Made by a program: the position numbers and the translations under genes. The notes beneath the pieces were generated by a model. It did not search any database. It worked only from the letters and a program-made list of their open reading frames with translations, and was not told the origin of the DNA. From Bactrocera neohumeralis (Eukaryota; Arthropoda; Insecta; Diptera; Tephritidae), in NCBI RefSeq assembly GCF_024586455.1, contig NC_065921.1:14291401-14355400 (forward strand): DNA of 64,000 nucleotides. The letters run 5' to 3'. Numbering within the stretch: position 1 is the first letter of the stretch; each line of letters begins with the position of its first letter. Below are positions 21,861 to 33,268 of this stretch, one piece after another.

Positions 21861-24800
21861 AAAAGACTAGCTCGGAAAAATCATCAGGATGCATTCAATT
21901 AAGCACGACTAAATAAGTTAAACAGGGTTGCTTGTGAACCTCAACTTCCATGGGCGTTTCTGACGAACCCATTTCTTTGTTACATTATGAAAGTACCGCC
22001 TTGTGGATTTTATTACTACTACAGAACAAATTTTGGATACGGAGGTTTAATATAAAAATATAAGTTTTACTTTCTATGGATATAATCTATCATAACAGAA
22101 ACCTTAAAAGTACTACCTATGTATATCTAACCAAACCAAAATAAATTATTTTTCAGCTTTCCTTCTATACAAATATTCTGAGCTTTAACCTGAAAAGACC
22201 CACATGCTGCGATTTTCATAAGGCCGATTTTATTTTCATGATTTCGTTGTCTCAAATCGCAAACTTATTTCACCTTTTCCTATGAATACAGTCGGAATAC
22301 TACCTACAATACTAAACACTCGCTAATGTGACGTCACCGAAACAGCTGATTCTGTCAAAGCGCCTTTAAAGACTGTAAAATCAACGCAATTTCCATATGC
22401 TTCATACCAAACCTTGTCTCATCTAAATCAGATATTTAATGCTTATGTGTTCATAATATAATACATACATATATACACTATAAAGAAAAGTACATATTTA
22501 AATATCATTTTTGCAACGCTATCGATTTCACTTCGTTGACTGTTTGATGATTTTTGCATATTTGCCATGTCAGATTGCAATGCCACACCGGTTGGTAAAT
22601 CCTCTTTATGCCGCGTGTCATATCAAGCATATGAGTGTGTGATGAAGTGGCATATATGGAAAAAATTACACAGGATTGTATAAACTCACATTCAGTGGCA
22701 AATAGTTTTTTATTACATTTACTCCTGTATATATAAGTATTACCGACGGTAGCGCATTTTTTAATGTACGAGTGGTTAATATGCGACTGAAATGTAAGCT
22801 TATCAAGTTTCTATAAAAAAGGAAGGAAAAAACATTTCAATGCGGGGATAAAAAGTTATAATGTCAAGAGTTAAAGATTGACATGGAAAATACGAGTATT
22901 GATAGCTTTTGGAAAAAATTGTAAAAGTGTGTGTTTGTTGTGTTAAAAATATACGTAATATATGCAAAATAGTCAAAGGATTCATAGACGGATTTGTCAT
23001 TGAAACCCTCAATAAACGTCATGTTGACGGCTAATTTTATTCCGCAAATTTTATTGGCAAGGCATGAATATCAATGTTAGAAAAAGTATTACATGTGTAT
23101 GGATTTATTTTAGCTAACGGTAAATATATAGTGAATAAATGTATAAAACCGCATTTGTAACCTTTGTGGCTTTGTGCGCTCATATGCTGATAAAATGCAC
23201 TTTAATTCAGTCAGAAAATGATATTGATAATGTAATAAATAGCGTAGATGATATTATGATAAATATAATAAACTTTAGATGCTACTAGAAGCTTATCAGC
23301 TTACGTAGCAGCTATTTGGTATATCGAATTGCAGTTAGAAGGCTTCGCAAATGCTTACAAACCTCAAACAACGAAATGTGTAGGGGGAAAGCCTCGATAG
23401 AATTCTGATTTTTTGCGCTTAAATATAGTAAATTGTGAGATAAATATGAACTGTATAAAATAACATTACAGAACACACGTTGTATGGCAGATTCTCAGCA
23501 TTTGAGGAGAAAAAACGTATATACGATCTTGAGTTGAAGCGTTTAACAAAATATCTGTTGAATACAGCTAAGAAAGTTTTAGTAAAATAAAATAACTCTG
23601 TACTTTTAATATACACAATTTTATAGTGTACAGGTGCCTAAAGTTCAACAGACTAACTAGTTGACACTTATGTCTACCACGTAGAAGCCATGGTAGTTGG
23701 TAGTCAAGTGTCTGTCATTGCATTTACATGCCTGATTTGTTATGCTCGTCCAGTTTAACGAGTTGTTAGTCAGCAGGACAGCATGCTGAGGCAGGAAGTC
23801 ACATTTTAAAGCGAACAAACATATGAGTCCCTACACAACATACAATATGTATATGTAAACAAACAGTCTGCGTGTGTGCAATCTCAGCGCTACCTCAAGC
23901 ACGAATTTCGCAACTGAAATTGCAATTTCAAGTGCAATAAATTCATATTCAAGACATATTACAACTAAAACGAGCGTAAAAATGAAAATGTCAGTCAATC
24001 AAGCAGACAGCAAGTGGACAGACAACAGCCAAGCAACAAACATATTTACACTTAGTACAAGCACTGCCTGTGAAGGCGTGGAGTGCCGCGCAGTGTGTTG
24101 ATTGCTTCAGTTATGGTGTGGCGCAGCAGGCGCCTCAGCGGAGTCACAAGTCTTACTAAATATACATAACTATATGTAAACATGTGTGTGCGTGTGTTTT
24201 GTGGAAACTCGAAAACTAGCAAATTTCACAGCTGCTTATGGCCTAAGACACAGCTGTGATACGTTGTCCACCAATTGCCGCTTCGCTCTCGCTCAATGAA
24301 TGGACGACAGTTGTTCCAGTGCAGTCTCTGTGTCTTCATGCAAGTAAGAATTTCATTATGGGGCGGACATGTGCGAGCTGTTGGGAATTTATTTGCATAA
24401 CTTATTGAGCAGTTCAAAGTCAAGGATAAGCCAACGAGCAAAAGCTGCAATGCAGTTCTATCTTTTTATTCAATTTTTGCCTTCTTTCTCTTTTATATTT
24501 TATTTTAACATTTATATGCGCATATCTTACTCTTTGCTTCCCCTCAGCATTTACTTGCCACAAACTTGAAATTCGTTCAATTTGATTTTCGATTTGTTTC
24601 TCGTGCACACAATAATTCAGCTTTCAACACATTTTATTACCACTTTACAGTGCCTGATAAGGATCGAAATTTTCCACATACATACATATGTACATACATA
24701 TATGAGAAGGCCATAAATTTGTGTCTTCAGTAATTTGAAACTTAAAGCTTTTAACACTTGCTTCGATTATCGAAATATGCTTACGGTTGTTGTTATTTTT

Positions 24801-25150
24801 GTGTCTGGTTTCGTTTAAAGATTTTCGCTGGGAACTCGTGGTATTATTCTTTAGTAGGCGTTTCCATGCTGAGTAATGCGTGCTTTTTGAGTTATTGAGT
24901 GAAAGCGATATTCTGAGAAAGCCGCAATTCCGATAGAAAACCGCGCATGAGATACTGAGAAAATAAAAATTTATGGGACCACTTTAAATTTATCTGAAAT
25001 TTCAGTATTTATTTCCAGTTTATTGATTCTGCGAGTTGGTCACACATTTTGTTGGCTCTTTTTGGTATAATTTTCAATAAATGTTATGGATCTTTAAGCC
25101 AAATTATTCTATATTATTACATATTTTCACAACTTCCAAAAAATTCTTTT
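21861..25150. other. long non-coding stretch, nothing recognised
   Basis: AT-rich to 23640; 23640-24600 is GC-richer with typical fly intron/enhancer character. TGACGTCA (a CRE-like palindrome) lies at about 22329. A short TG-rich tract lies at 24183-24199. The minus-strand ORF 22803-23012 and plus-strand ORF 23874-24101 have no domain. Confidence 0.35.
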
Positions 25151-25360
25151 TTCATAGTTTGGAAGCAAAGTTATGCAAATAAATTTCCAAAAAGTGCTAT
25201 TTTTCCCCTAGTTTGGAAGCAAAATCTTCGTTAACACTAAAAAAAGTATGTCTTTAAAAATATAGAATAGCTTTGGAAAAGGAAATTCAAGCTATATTCC
25301 GTTTTTAATTGTTTTTCGATAAAATAAATTAAGATTTGCACTATTTTTCAAAATTTTATA
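25151..25360 (+). repeat. short direct repeats ahead of the palindrome array
   Basis: TAGTTTGGAAGCAAA occurs at 25155 and at 25209, 54 bp apart, inside AT-rich DNA with TTTTTC stretches. This is a small local duplication. Confidence 0.5.
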
Positions 25361-26175
25361 ATCCCGAAATTTCGGGATCACTCCAGATTTTTCAGAATTT
25401 ACGGTTTTGAGTCATTAGATCTTTCATTCACATAAAAATAGTATGATTATAACATATCCCTAAAAATGTTCACCAAAATGCATTTGGATAAGTTAATTCA
25501 TTTTCCTTTTCGATTATTTTTGATAAAATAAGTTTTATGTGACACATATTGGAATATACTACTAAATTTTGTAAATTGTAAGAAATTTTAAGATTTGCAG
25601 TTTTTTCCAAATTTTTTGAATCCCGAAATTTCGGGATCAAAATTTACCAATCCCGATTTTTTCGGGATTAACAAATTTAAATAGTTATAAGCTTCTATGG
25701 GCATTCAAACAATTTTTTAAATAATAAAGCTATATTTTGCATGTTTTTTTCATATAAAAATTTGGAAAAATTGTGATGTTCGAAATTTCAATTTATAAAA
25801 AAATGAAAACAAACAGTATATGTAGGTTTATTTGACTATATGCAACATTCATATAAAACCAACGATGCATTTTAAAACTATTAAAAAATCAATAATTTAC
25901 AACAATTAATAATAAATTTTGATGTGAGCACTAAGTAGGCGTTAAATTTTTGTAAGCATCTTATACAACTTTTTCTAAATTATAAGGAGAATTAAAAATA
26001 TGTACATACATATTAAAAATAATATAAAAATTAATTTATTTTCGGGATCCCGAATTCTTTGTTTCGGGATTTTGTTACGAAAGCTAATAAAATGCCCATT
26101 AGGAATTATATTTCAGCTTTTAAATTTTAAATCCCGAAATTTTTTTTGAGAATTGTTTCGGGATTTTGCTATGAA
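25361..26175. repeat. cluster of ATCCCGAAATTTCGGGAT palindromes
   Basis: Perfect 18-bp palindromes ATCCCGAAATTTCGGGAT stand at 25361-25378 and 25620-25637. An inverted pair AATCCCGA ... TCGGGATT is at 25649-25669. TTCGGGATCCCGAA is at 26041-26054, with TTTCGGGATTTTG again at about 26062. ATCCCGAAAT paired with TTTCGGGAT is at 26131-26164. The last two share a downstream GAAAGCTAATAAAATGC, about 94 bp apart, so part is tandem. The GC-rich palindromes stand out sharply in an otherwise very AT-rich interval. The family is not recognised. Confidence 0.85.
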
Positions 26176-28298
26176 AGCTAATAAAATGCATTAGAAATGC
26201 AATTTATGCTTTTATACACCATATGACTTCAAATTTAAGCATTATTAACAGCTAAAATGTAGTTTGCAATTAAAAAAAAATGTTTTGAAATTTGGAAAAA
26301 ATTTCAATATTGAAATATAAATATTTTGACCAACAACTTTTTGCTTAGCACCAATATTACTATTACAACACTATTTATGTATACTATTTCACTACTAAAA
26401 AATAGTTTATTGCTTTCTTGCATACCCATTTTTATCGCCTAACCCTTCCCGTTATTCATTGTATTATTATTTCTATTTAACGGCCAACTAAACATTCTCA
26501 ACTATTGCCACCGTTATTTGCTAGCATTTCATACGCATTTTTTACGACCCGAAAAAATGGGTACATAACAATTACCAGCCTTTTTCGTAGCACTTCAAGG
26601 CCCCCAATACTCACACATATATTCATACATACATACGTACTCGTACTGCGCTATCTTTCTATTAACATCAGCTTTTTATGCCCATTTTATGAGAATTTGC
26701 TTTTATCATGTCTAACTCAGAACCCCACATTTCAAGCTTCTACAACGTACTTGAATTTCAACTATCTTTTGTTGTTAATAGAAGGCGCTCATGTGTGGAA
26801 ACTAATAAATTTCACTTTTATAAAAGTATTTTATTATCAAAAATTATACGAAGGAAAATAAAATAAACGAAATGAAAGCAAAGAAATTGCAAAAAAAAAC
26901 GTTCAGCAGCCTAAATTCGGCAGACAGGCTGTTTAGTTTGTGGCGCTGCTGCCAGCATTGCCAGCTGCGCAGGAGCCACATTATTTCCGGCCTGTCAAAC
27001 CGAAACGACTACAGATACGACAACTGGCTGCTGCTTCTAAATTTTCATTATCAACTCATATATTATAGTTTCTGACATATTTCCGCCACCATGCCACACG
27101 CGTCGACAGCAGCTTAATACATACAAACATACCTAACTGTTTGTATGAGAATTGTAGCAGTTTTTCTTGTTTAAACTTTTTGCGCCAACTAGAAATGCTT
27201 CGGCAACTTTTTGCTACACATTTTCCTTCTTGAAAATAGTTGTTAATACAAAAGTAGTTCTAGTTGTCGACATCTCCACCCCCCATCTTTAATAACTGTG
27301 AGGAGCAACGGAAAACCACGGCTAGACAGGATGACTGCCTCCCTGCTAAAATATGCTGCCACTGGCCTTCAACGGCAGGCGCTTTTTTATTGGCGGCATT
27401 GGCTCTCATAGTGCTGCCGGGGAGCATTGGTAGTCGGAGACAGTGTCGAAGTTCAGGCGCATAAAACAGTCCTGCAAGTCATAAGTTATTTAAGTTATGC
27501 ATGTGTGCTGATTTATTGCGACGATCCCATAGTTTGTTGCTTATAAATATATTTACATATGTACATACATATGTATGTCTTTAAGTGGTTGCATGTATGA
27601 GTCGCTCAGCCCCCAAAAGCACAACTGAGTAAGGTGTCTTTGCAACATGCCACTCCAACAACCAGCCACGGCAGTCCCTTTTTGCTAGTCCACCCAACAC
27701 TAATAAGAACAACAAGCAGCGGCAACAAATTTATGCTACTCAAGCGCTCTCGCCTCTTCAACTCTTAACCTTCTTTGCGGCACATAAATATTTTTGCACC
27801 AACACACACACAAACATAAGAATGTATGTTGCATATATTATTGCATAAATGAAAACTTATGACTAGCAAATAGTTTGGACCCGCACACGCACAGCCACAC
27901 AAATGTCTAGAATTCTCTGTGTAGATAGTTGAATTATCAAAAGTTGCTCTTGCACATATTGCCTTCCTTCGTCTGGTGCGTCCGCTCATTGCTGTTGTCA
28001 GCGGCGGGCGCTCGTAACTGCTGCCACTTTAATAGCATCGGAGTGTCAGACTTGGTAATTTGGTCGCCTTTGGAATAGTCACACATGCAAATGCAGAATT
28101 TAACTCACTTTTTAGTGAATATTTATGCACCATAAACATTTTGAGTGGATCGCCAGGAGGCACTTTGTAGCCTCCTAAGAGTTTTAGATAATTTATGAAA
28201 CGCCTTCAGAAGCTTAAAAAGACTCAACTTTAACTCCAACCTTGTTGTAGAAAGTCAGACTAGCTTTCTCATGAGAGGCAGCTCTCAAAGTTTTAACT
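26176..28298. other. non-coding stretch, nothing recognised
   Basis: AT-rich to 26850, GC-richer at 26870-27480 and 27600-28050. A plus-strand frame at 27264-27464 encodes a hydrophobic stretch (GAFLLAALALIVLPGSIGS), but it starts at TTG, has no in-frame ATG and no good donor. ACATACATATGTATGT palindromic short repeats lie at about 27560. Confidence 0.35.
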
Positions 28299-29190
28299 AT
28301 ATTCTCAACAGAATATACTAATTTTACCATGAAATTTGTAACTCCCAGAAGGAACGTCGGAGGCCCCATAAAATACGTATATATGGGGCGAGTGGCCAGC
28401 TGAGTTGATGTTACCAGGTCCATCCTTTTGTCCGTTTTAAGATATCGATCTCAAATTGTGCACATATTCTTTTCTCTTCGAAAAGTCGCTCATTTGTCGA
28501 ATCGTCCAATATCGGATCACTATACCGTATAGCTGTCATACAAAGTAAACTATCGGAATAAAGTGTTTATATGACAAACTTTTTTATTTAACGCGATATC
28601 TTCACAACATTTGGCATGGATTATTATCTAAAGCGATACTGTATTCTTCGAAAAAATTGATGAGGTTGGATCATTATAGCATATAGCTGTCATACAAACT
28701 GATCGATTCAAATTCAGTCCTTGTATGGACAACTTCTTTATTTAACGAAATATATTCCCGAAATTTGGCATTAATTATTGTCTAATGCAATATGGCAATC
28801 TCCGAAGAAATTGATAAGATTTGATCATTATAGCATATAGCTGCCATACTAACAGAACGATCGGAATCATGTCTTTGTACATCAAACTTTTTCATTTGAT
28901 GAGATATATTTTCGAAATTTGGCATGGATTATTACGTTAAACAATGGTGTAAGTTCCAAAAAAAGTACTGAGATCGGATCACCTTAGCCTAAAGTCGCCA
29001 TACAAAATGATCGATCCAAATTCAGTCCTTGTATGGTGAGGTTTTTCATTTGGCCAAATTACTTCAAGAAACTTGGCATGGATCATCTATCCAAATAACA
29101 ATACAATCTTTGAAGAAATTGTTCAGAAAGGTTCTTTATAGCATATACTTAGCTGTTATATGAACTGACCGGTTAAAAACGAGTTTTTGT
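28299..29190 (-). repeat. interspersed repeat, CAGTTTGTATGGCAGC family, inverted copy 4 with five units
   Basis: Read on the minus strand this is the longest copy here. The terminus lies at the left end (28299-28360, ATATTCTCAACAGAATATAC then AACTCCCAGAAGGAACGTCG). Five units follow, with TATAGCATATAGCTGTCATA variants near 28525, 28680, 28830, 28985 and 29140, about 155 bp apart. The left arm TATATTCTC...GAGAATATA corresponds to the CCCTGTTCAGGG-type end of the other copies. Confidence 0.85.
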
Positions 29191-29457
29191 TGTAAAATCT
29201 TCTTTGTTTGTGAAAGGTTTTGTAGCTTTGGTGCAACCGTTTTTTTTCTTGTTTATTTCATTACATATTTTTGAATTAATTCATTTCAATTAATTTTATT
29301 TTATTTTTTGTTTTTGTTTATTTAATTAATTTATTTTTATATACTTTTTGTTTTATAATTTTTTTTTATGTTTTGTTTTACTTTATTTTGGTTTGTTTTA
29401 CCTAATTTTTATTGCTTTTTTAAATTTATAATATTTTGTTTTTATTTCATATTTTTC
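29191..29457. other. T-rich non-coding stretch
   Basis: Increasingly T-rich sequence leading into the pentanucleotide satellite. No feature is recognised. Confidence 0.45.
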
Positions 29458-29850
29458 ATTTAATTTAATTTAATTTAATTTAATTTAATTTAATTTAATT
29501 TAATTTAATTTAATTTAATTTAACTTAATTTGGTTTTGATTAATTTGATTTAATTTAATTACTTAAATTTAGTTTAATTAAATATACCTTTATTTAATTT
29601 AATTTAATTTAGTTAAACTCAGATTAATTTGATTTAATTTAATTATTTGAATTTAGTTTAATTTCTTTTAATTTAATTTAATTTTAATTAATTTAATTTA
29701 TTTTAATTTCATTTATTTTAATTTAATTTAATTTGTTTTGCATAGTTATTTAAATTTAATTTAATTAAATTTTTTAAATTTAATTTATTTTAATTTTTTT
29801 ATTTAATTCAATTTAATTTAATTTTATTTTATTTAACGTTCTTCAATTTT
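29458..29850 (+). repeat. (TTTAA)n pentanucleotide satellite with decaying flank
   Basis: Thirteen or so perfect copies of TTTAA occupy 29458-29523. They are followed to about 29850 by interrupted copies with TTAATTTGATT and TTGAATTTAG variants. This is simple-sequence DNA prone to slippage. Confidence 0.95.
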
Positions 29851-31530
29851 ATTCGCTCTAATATAATTTTCTTCAACTCAAATGTATGTCTTACTCCAAC
29901 ACTCCTCCAACTGCTCACTGGGTACACCTATTCCCCAAAAAATAGTTATACTAAATAAGAATTTATGTTTTTGCCTGTGCGTGTGAGTATTTTCCTTCAA
30001 GTACTTGGTTGCATTTTTCGGCAACACCGTTATAAATTTTACTCTAGAGCTCTTTCGTTTAACTTGCAGCCAGCCAGCCAGACACTTTTATTAGTTGTTA
30101 CTATTGTGGGAGCTGCTTACTATATTTCGGCATGCACACACCCACACACACATATGTATACAGGTACAAGTATGCGCATTTATAATACTTTATACTTTTA
30201 CAACTTCATTTTCAGTGCAATTTTTATGCTGCAACACGTAATTTTTTTGATCGTCTGAATTACGTCTGACTGCCAGAATAAGTTATTTCGCCATGCACAC
30301 ATATGACAGTGCTTTCAAAAGTGTGTTTTATTTTCTTTTATTTATAAAGCGTATTTTTAGCACTTTTTGTGGACTAACAACAAATACAAGCGCTGCTTTT
30401 TCAGTTTTTAGTTGGCACAGAAGTGCACTAAAGTGTGTAAAATTGTTGTTGTTTTATGTATTTTTGTGAAGTAGTTTTCTACTTTTTAGTAAATTTGTTG
30501 TTGCTTTTTATTTTTTTATCTCAGTTGGAGGTGCTTTTTCCGTTGACTTTGGCGCTTTCGTTGCACAAATGGAAATTTATACTTCAACATATGTGTTTAA
30601 ATGTAAATAAGTGTGCGTGTGTGTGTGCGAATAAGAGTTTTCCATGAAATATAGTACTTTTCCGTCTATTTAGTATGTGTGGGTGCATATGTTTTGCTTA
30701 TAAACCTGGTATATTTAAATATAATTCTGCATGCGCTTCGCTAGCCGCTTGTGTGCCTCACATATGTTGCCATATGCACATGTGTGTGCGTGTATGTTTG
30801 AAGGTATGTTGCCTGCTTCCAGCCAGCTGCCGTCTGCAGTTTCGAAAGTATTTTGTCGCCTATTAACGCATTAAGCTGCAAAAGTTCTTAAGTTAAATTT
30901 ACTGGCTGTCTCACGTTTTGTTGCACGAAAAAGTTTCACAAGTTAAACTCTTCGCCATTTTGTGCATTAAATTTGGGCGAAAACTTAATTTGTTGTATGA
31001 AAATAAGTGGATTTGCAGTTGAAGTTGCTTAAGCAGTCATTTTTATTTAATTAAAACTTAAAACTGAATTATTATGTGTTGCAGTTAGTTGGTTGTGTGA
31101 CTAATGTGTTGCATTGTAGTGTTGCAGGTTTAAAAAAGTGATTTATATTTTTATTCACTAATTTTTTTGCTACATTTGTTACATTTTATTTCATTATAAT
31201 ACATTTTATTTTATTTTTTATTATAATAAATTATATGAAATATTATTGATTATGAAATTTTCTAACTTTTACAATTACTTAGAAATCAACAGATATTACA
31301 GTTATTAGCTAGCGCTAGAAAATAAAATAGTTTCACAAGAAAAGACTTTTTTTTTTTACTTTTTTAAAGTATTATTTTATCTATATTCTGTACTCAAAAC
31401 TTATAAGTTAAGTGATCGATAGCTTAATATATGAGATAGTGGAAAATATAATTTTTTTCAATAAAGAACAACAAAAATAGATAATTTTCCGCTCTTTTGA
31501 CATTTATTTTCAGTAAGATTTGCCATTTCA
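29851..31530. other. non-coding stretch, nothing recognised
   Basis: The region 29900-31130 has mixed composition, with (TG)n and (CA)n snippets near 30135-30150, 30611-30627 and 30780-30792. The region 31130-31530 is AT-rich. The last 40 bp (TTTGACATTTATTTTCAGTA) resemble the 5' leader of the transposon at 61880, so the element to the right may begin slightly before 31500. Confidence 0.4.
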
Positions 31531-31532
31531 TC

Positions 31533-32500
31533 ATTGGAAAGATATACGATCCAACAACGAGTCGAAATTATTAAAATTTACTACCGAAATTCGGAGTCAT
31601 TGGCCCCAGCTTTAAGAGAGAGCTAATTTATGGTCGTCATAATCGGCCTTTCAATCAACAATTAAGCGTCTAGTGGAACAATTTTAATCCACAGACACAG
31701 TACAAAATGATCCCGTGCTGGTCAGACAAAGAAGTGCCCGTAGTGTAGAGAATATTGCTGCCGCTAGCGCATCAATTGAGGAAGACCCAAATCAGTCTCT
31801 CACACGTCGTTCTCAACCGTTGCACATCTTTGTGGCGTCGTTGGGGCGAATTTTGTGAAAAGATTTTGGCCTACATTCTTACAAGATCAAATTGGCACAA
31901 GAACTGAAGCCGCTTGACCACCAGAATCGTATGCTCGTGAATTGGGACGAGCAAGAACTTGAAAATGATCCGGATTTACATCGAAACATCATCTTCAGCG
32001 ATGAGCTAATTTCTGACTGAATGGCTTTGTCAATAAGCAAAATATGCGTTATTGGTCAGGCAGCAAACCACACGTACTCTATGAGTCACCATTACGTCCC
32101 GAAAAAATTACGGTTTGGTGTGGTTTATGGGTTGGCAGCGTCATTGGGGCGTATTTCTTTCCTGATGATCAAGATCAACAGAACGGTGCCACAAACCACA
32201 CAGCGAATGATACAATCGATTTATTGAAAACCAAGTTTGGTGAACGTGTTATCACAAGAAATGGCCCAGTCAATTGGCCGCCTCAGCCGTGCGATTTAAC
32301 GCTAATAGACTATTTCCTGTGTCAAGTCTATGATCAATGAAACAAGCCAGCGACGATTGATGAACTTCGTACGAATGTCGACTCTGAAATTAGCGTCGAA
32401 AAATCGCTTTACTGTCTGCACTTCTGCGAGAGTGCCCGTGGTTAAACCGTTTTTGTTTTATTTAAAAACTTTTGTAGCGCTCTTATTGAAAACCCCGTTA
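31533..32500 (+). pseudogene. DUF4817-type Tc1/mariner-superfamily transposase, internally deleted pseudogene
   Basis: The start region gives ERYTIQQRVEIIKIYYRNSE, the DUF4817 helix-turn-helix opening of this transposase type. It is preceded by a one-base insertion that spoils the ATG. Later frames give ENIAAASASIEEDPNQSLTR, then KIKLAQELKPLDHQNRMLVN, and at 31995 FSD-E with the first catalytic Asp. At 32020-32160 it reads NKQNMRYWSGSKPHVLYE, then PEKITVWCGLWVGSVIGAYF. At 32190-32330 it reads NGATNHTANDTIDLLKTKFG and NWPPQPCDLTLIDYF. Between PDDQDQQ and NGATNHT about 40 residues around the second Asp are missing, so the catalytic core is broken. In-frame stops occur at several points. The family is common in insects, and the same type lies at 61918. 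Confidence 0.9.
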
Positions 32501-32541
32501 TGTATCCCAAATTGTGCAAAAGTAAGCGAATGTTCTGAAAG

Positions 32542-33268
32542 TGGATTATACGATTAAGAAATGGTGATTTTGAGTTGGGAGACGAAGAACGTTCTGAATG
32601 GCTAAAGAAGATGTTTGCAAAACACAAGAAAAACTCACAAAATCTGGCGAATTACTCAACCGGCCATCTTTAAACATTTAACAGCAGCTTGATGGTTTCA
32701 AAAGCAAGGAATTTGAGTGCCTTACGTATATGAAAAAAGCGATTAATATCGATTACGCTTAAGATTGTAAACGGCGATGAAAAATGGATTCATTGACAAC
32801 TCTATGTAAATGCAAAAACTTATATAGCCAGGTTGGTCAAATTCCATCCGTGCCGTGAGAACGTTGCCAACAACAGCTCAACAAATTGAACAGAGCGGCT
32901 GTAGAAAAATGAACCGAATTTGCAACTAGATACGAAGAAAGAATTTATCAGCATGACAAGGCTCGGCCTCATGTTGCCGGGACGATTGAAAACTATTTGG
33001 AAAATAGCGACTGGAAAGTACTGTCTCACTTGCCTTCTAGACCAGAGTTTGCCGCTTCTGACTACTATTTGTTCCGGTCGATACAGGACGCTCTCACTGA
33101 ATTATGGTTCATATCAGTATAGGTTATCAAAAGCTTGTTTTATTCTTGGTCGTACCGTCGACGCTATTCTTTTGTGATAGAAATCAAAAATTAGCAGAGA
33201 GATGGCTAATTGTTGTAGCGCTAGATCGGCAATATTTTGAACGATCTTATTTTATACGTTTTTCTTAA
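32542..33268 (+). pseudogene. cecropia-like mariner transposase pseudogene
   Basis: Readable blocks in order are RNGDFELGDEERSE at about 32555-32595 (end of the N-terminal domain); NGDEKWIH at about 32772 with the first catalytic Asp; RYEERIYQHDKARPHVAGTI at 32928-32990, where HDNARPH has become HDKARPH; SDYYLFRSIQDALTE at about 33057; and AERWLIVVALDRQYFE at about 33194-33245, the usual mariner C-terminus. Stops and frameshifts separate the blocks, and the second catalytic region is unreadable. The N-terminal 40 or so residues and the terminal repeats are not seen. The element sits immediately downstream of the DUF4817-type copy, which implies two insertions or a deletion joining them. The assignment to the cecropia group is from remembered motifs. 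Confidence 0.85.

Noticed and set aside
27264..27464. Plus-strand ORF with hydrophobic GAFLLAALALIVLPGSIGS resembling a signal peptide
   Set aside because: The frame begins at TTG and has no in-frame ATG. The only following GT (GTAGTC) is a poor donor. The strand and frame have no other support.
29458..29850. TTTAA array considered as a telomere- or origin-like sequence
   Set aside because: It is an ordinary pentanucleotide microsatellite with decay on one side. Nothing indicates an origin, and flies lack this as a telomere repeat.
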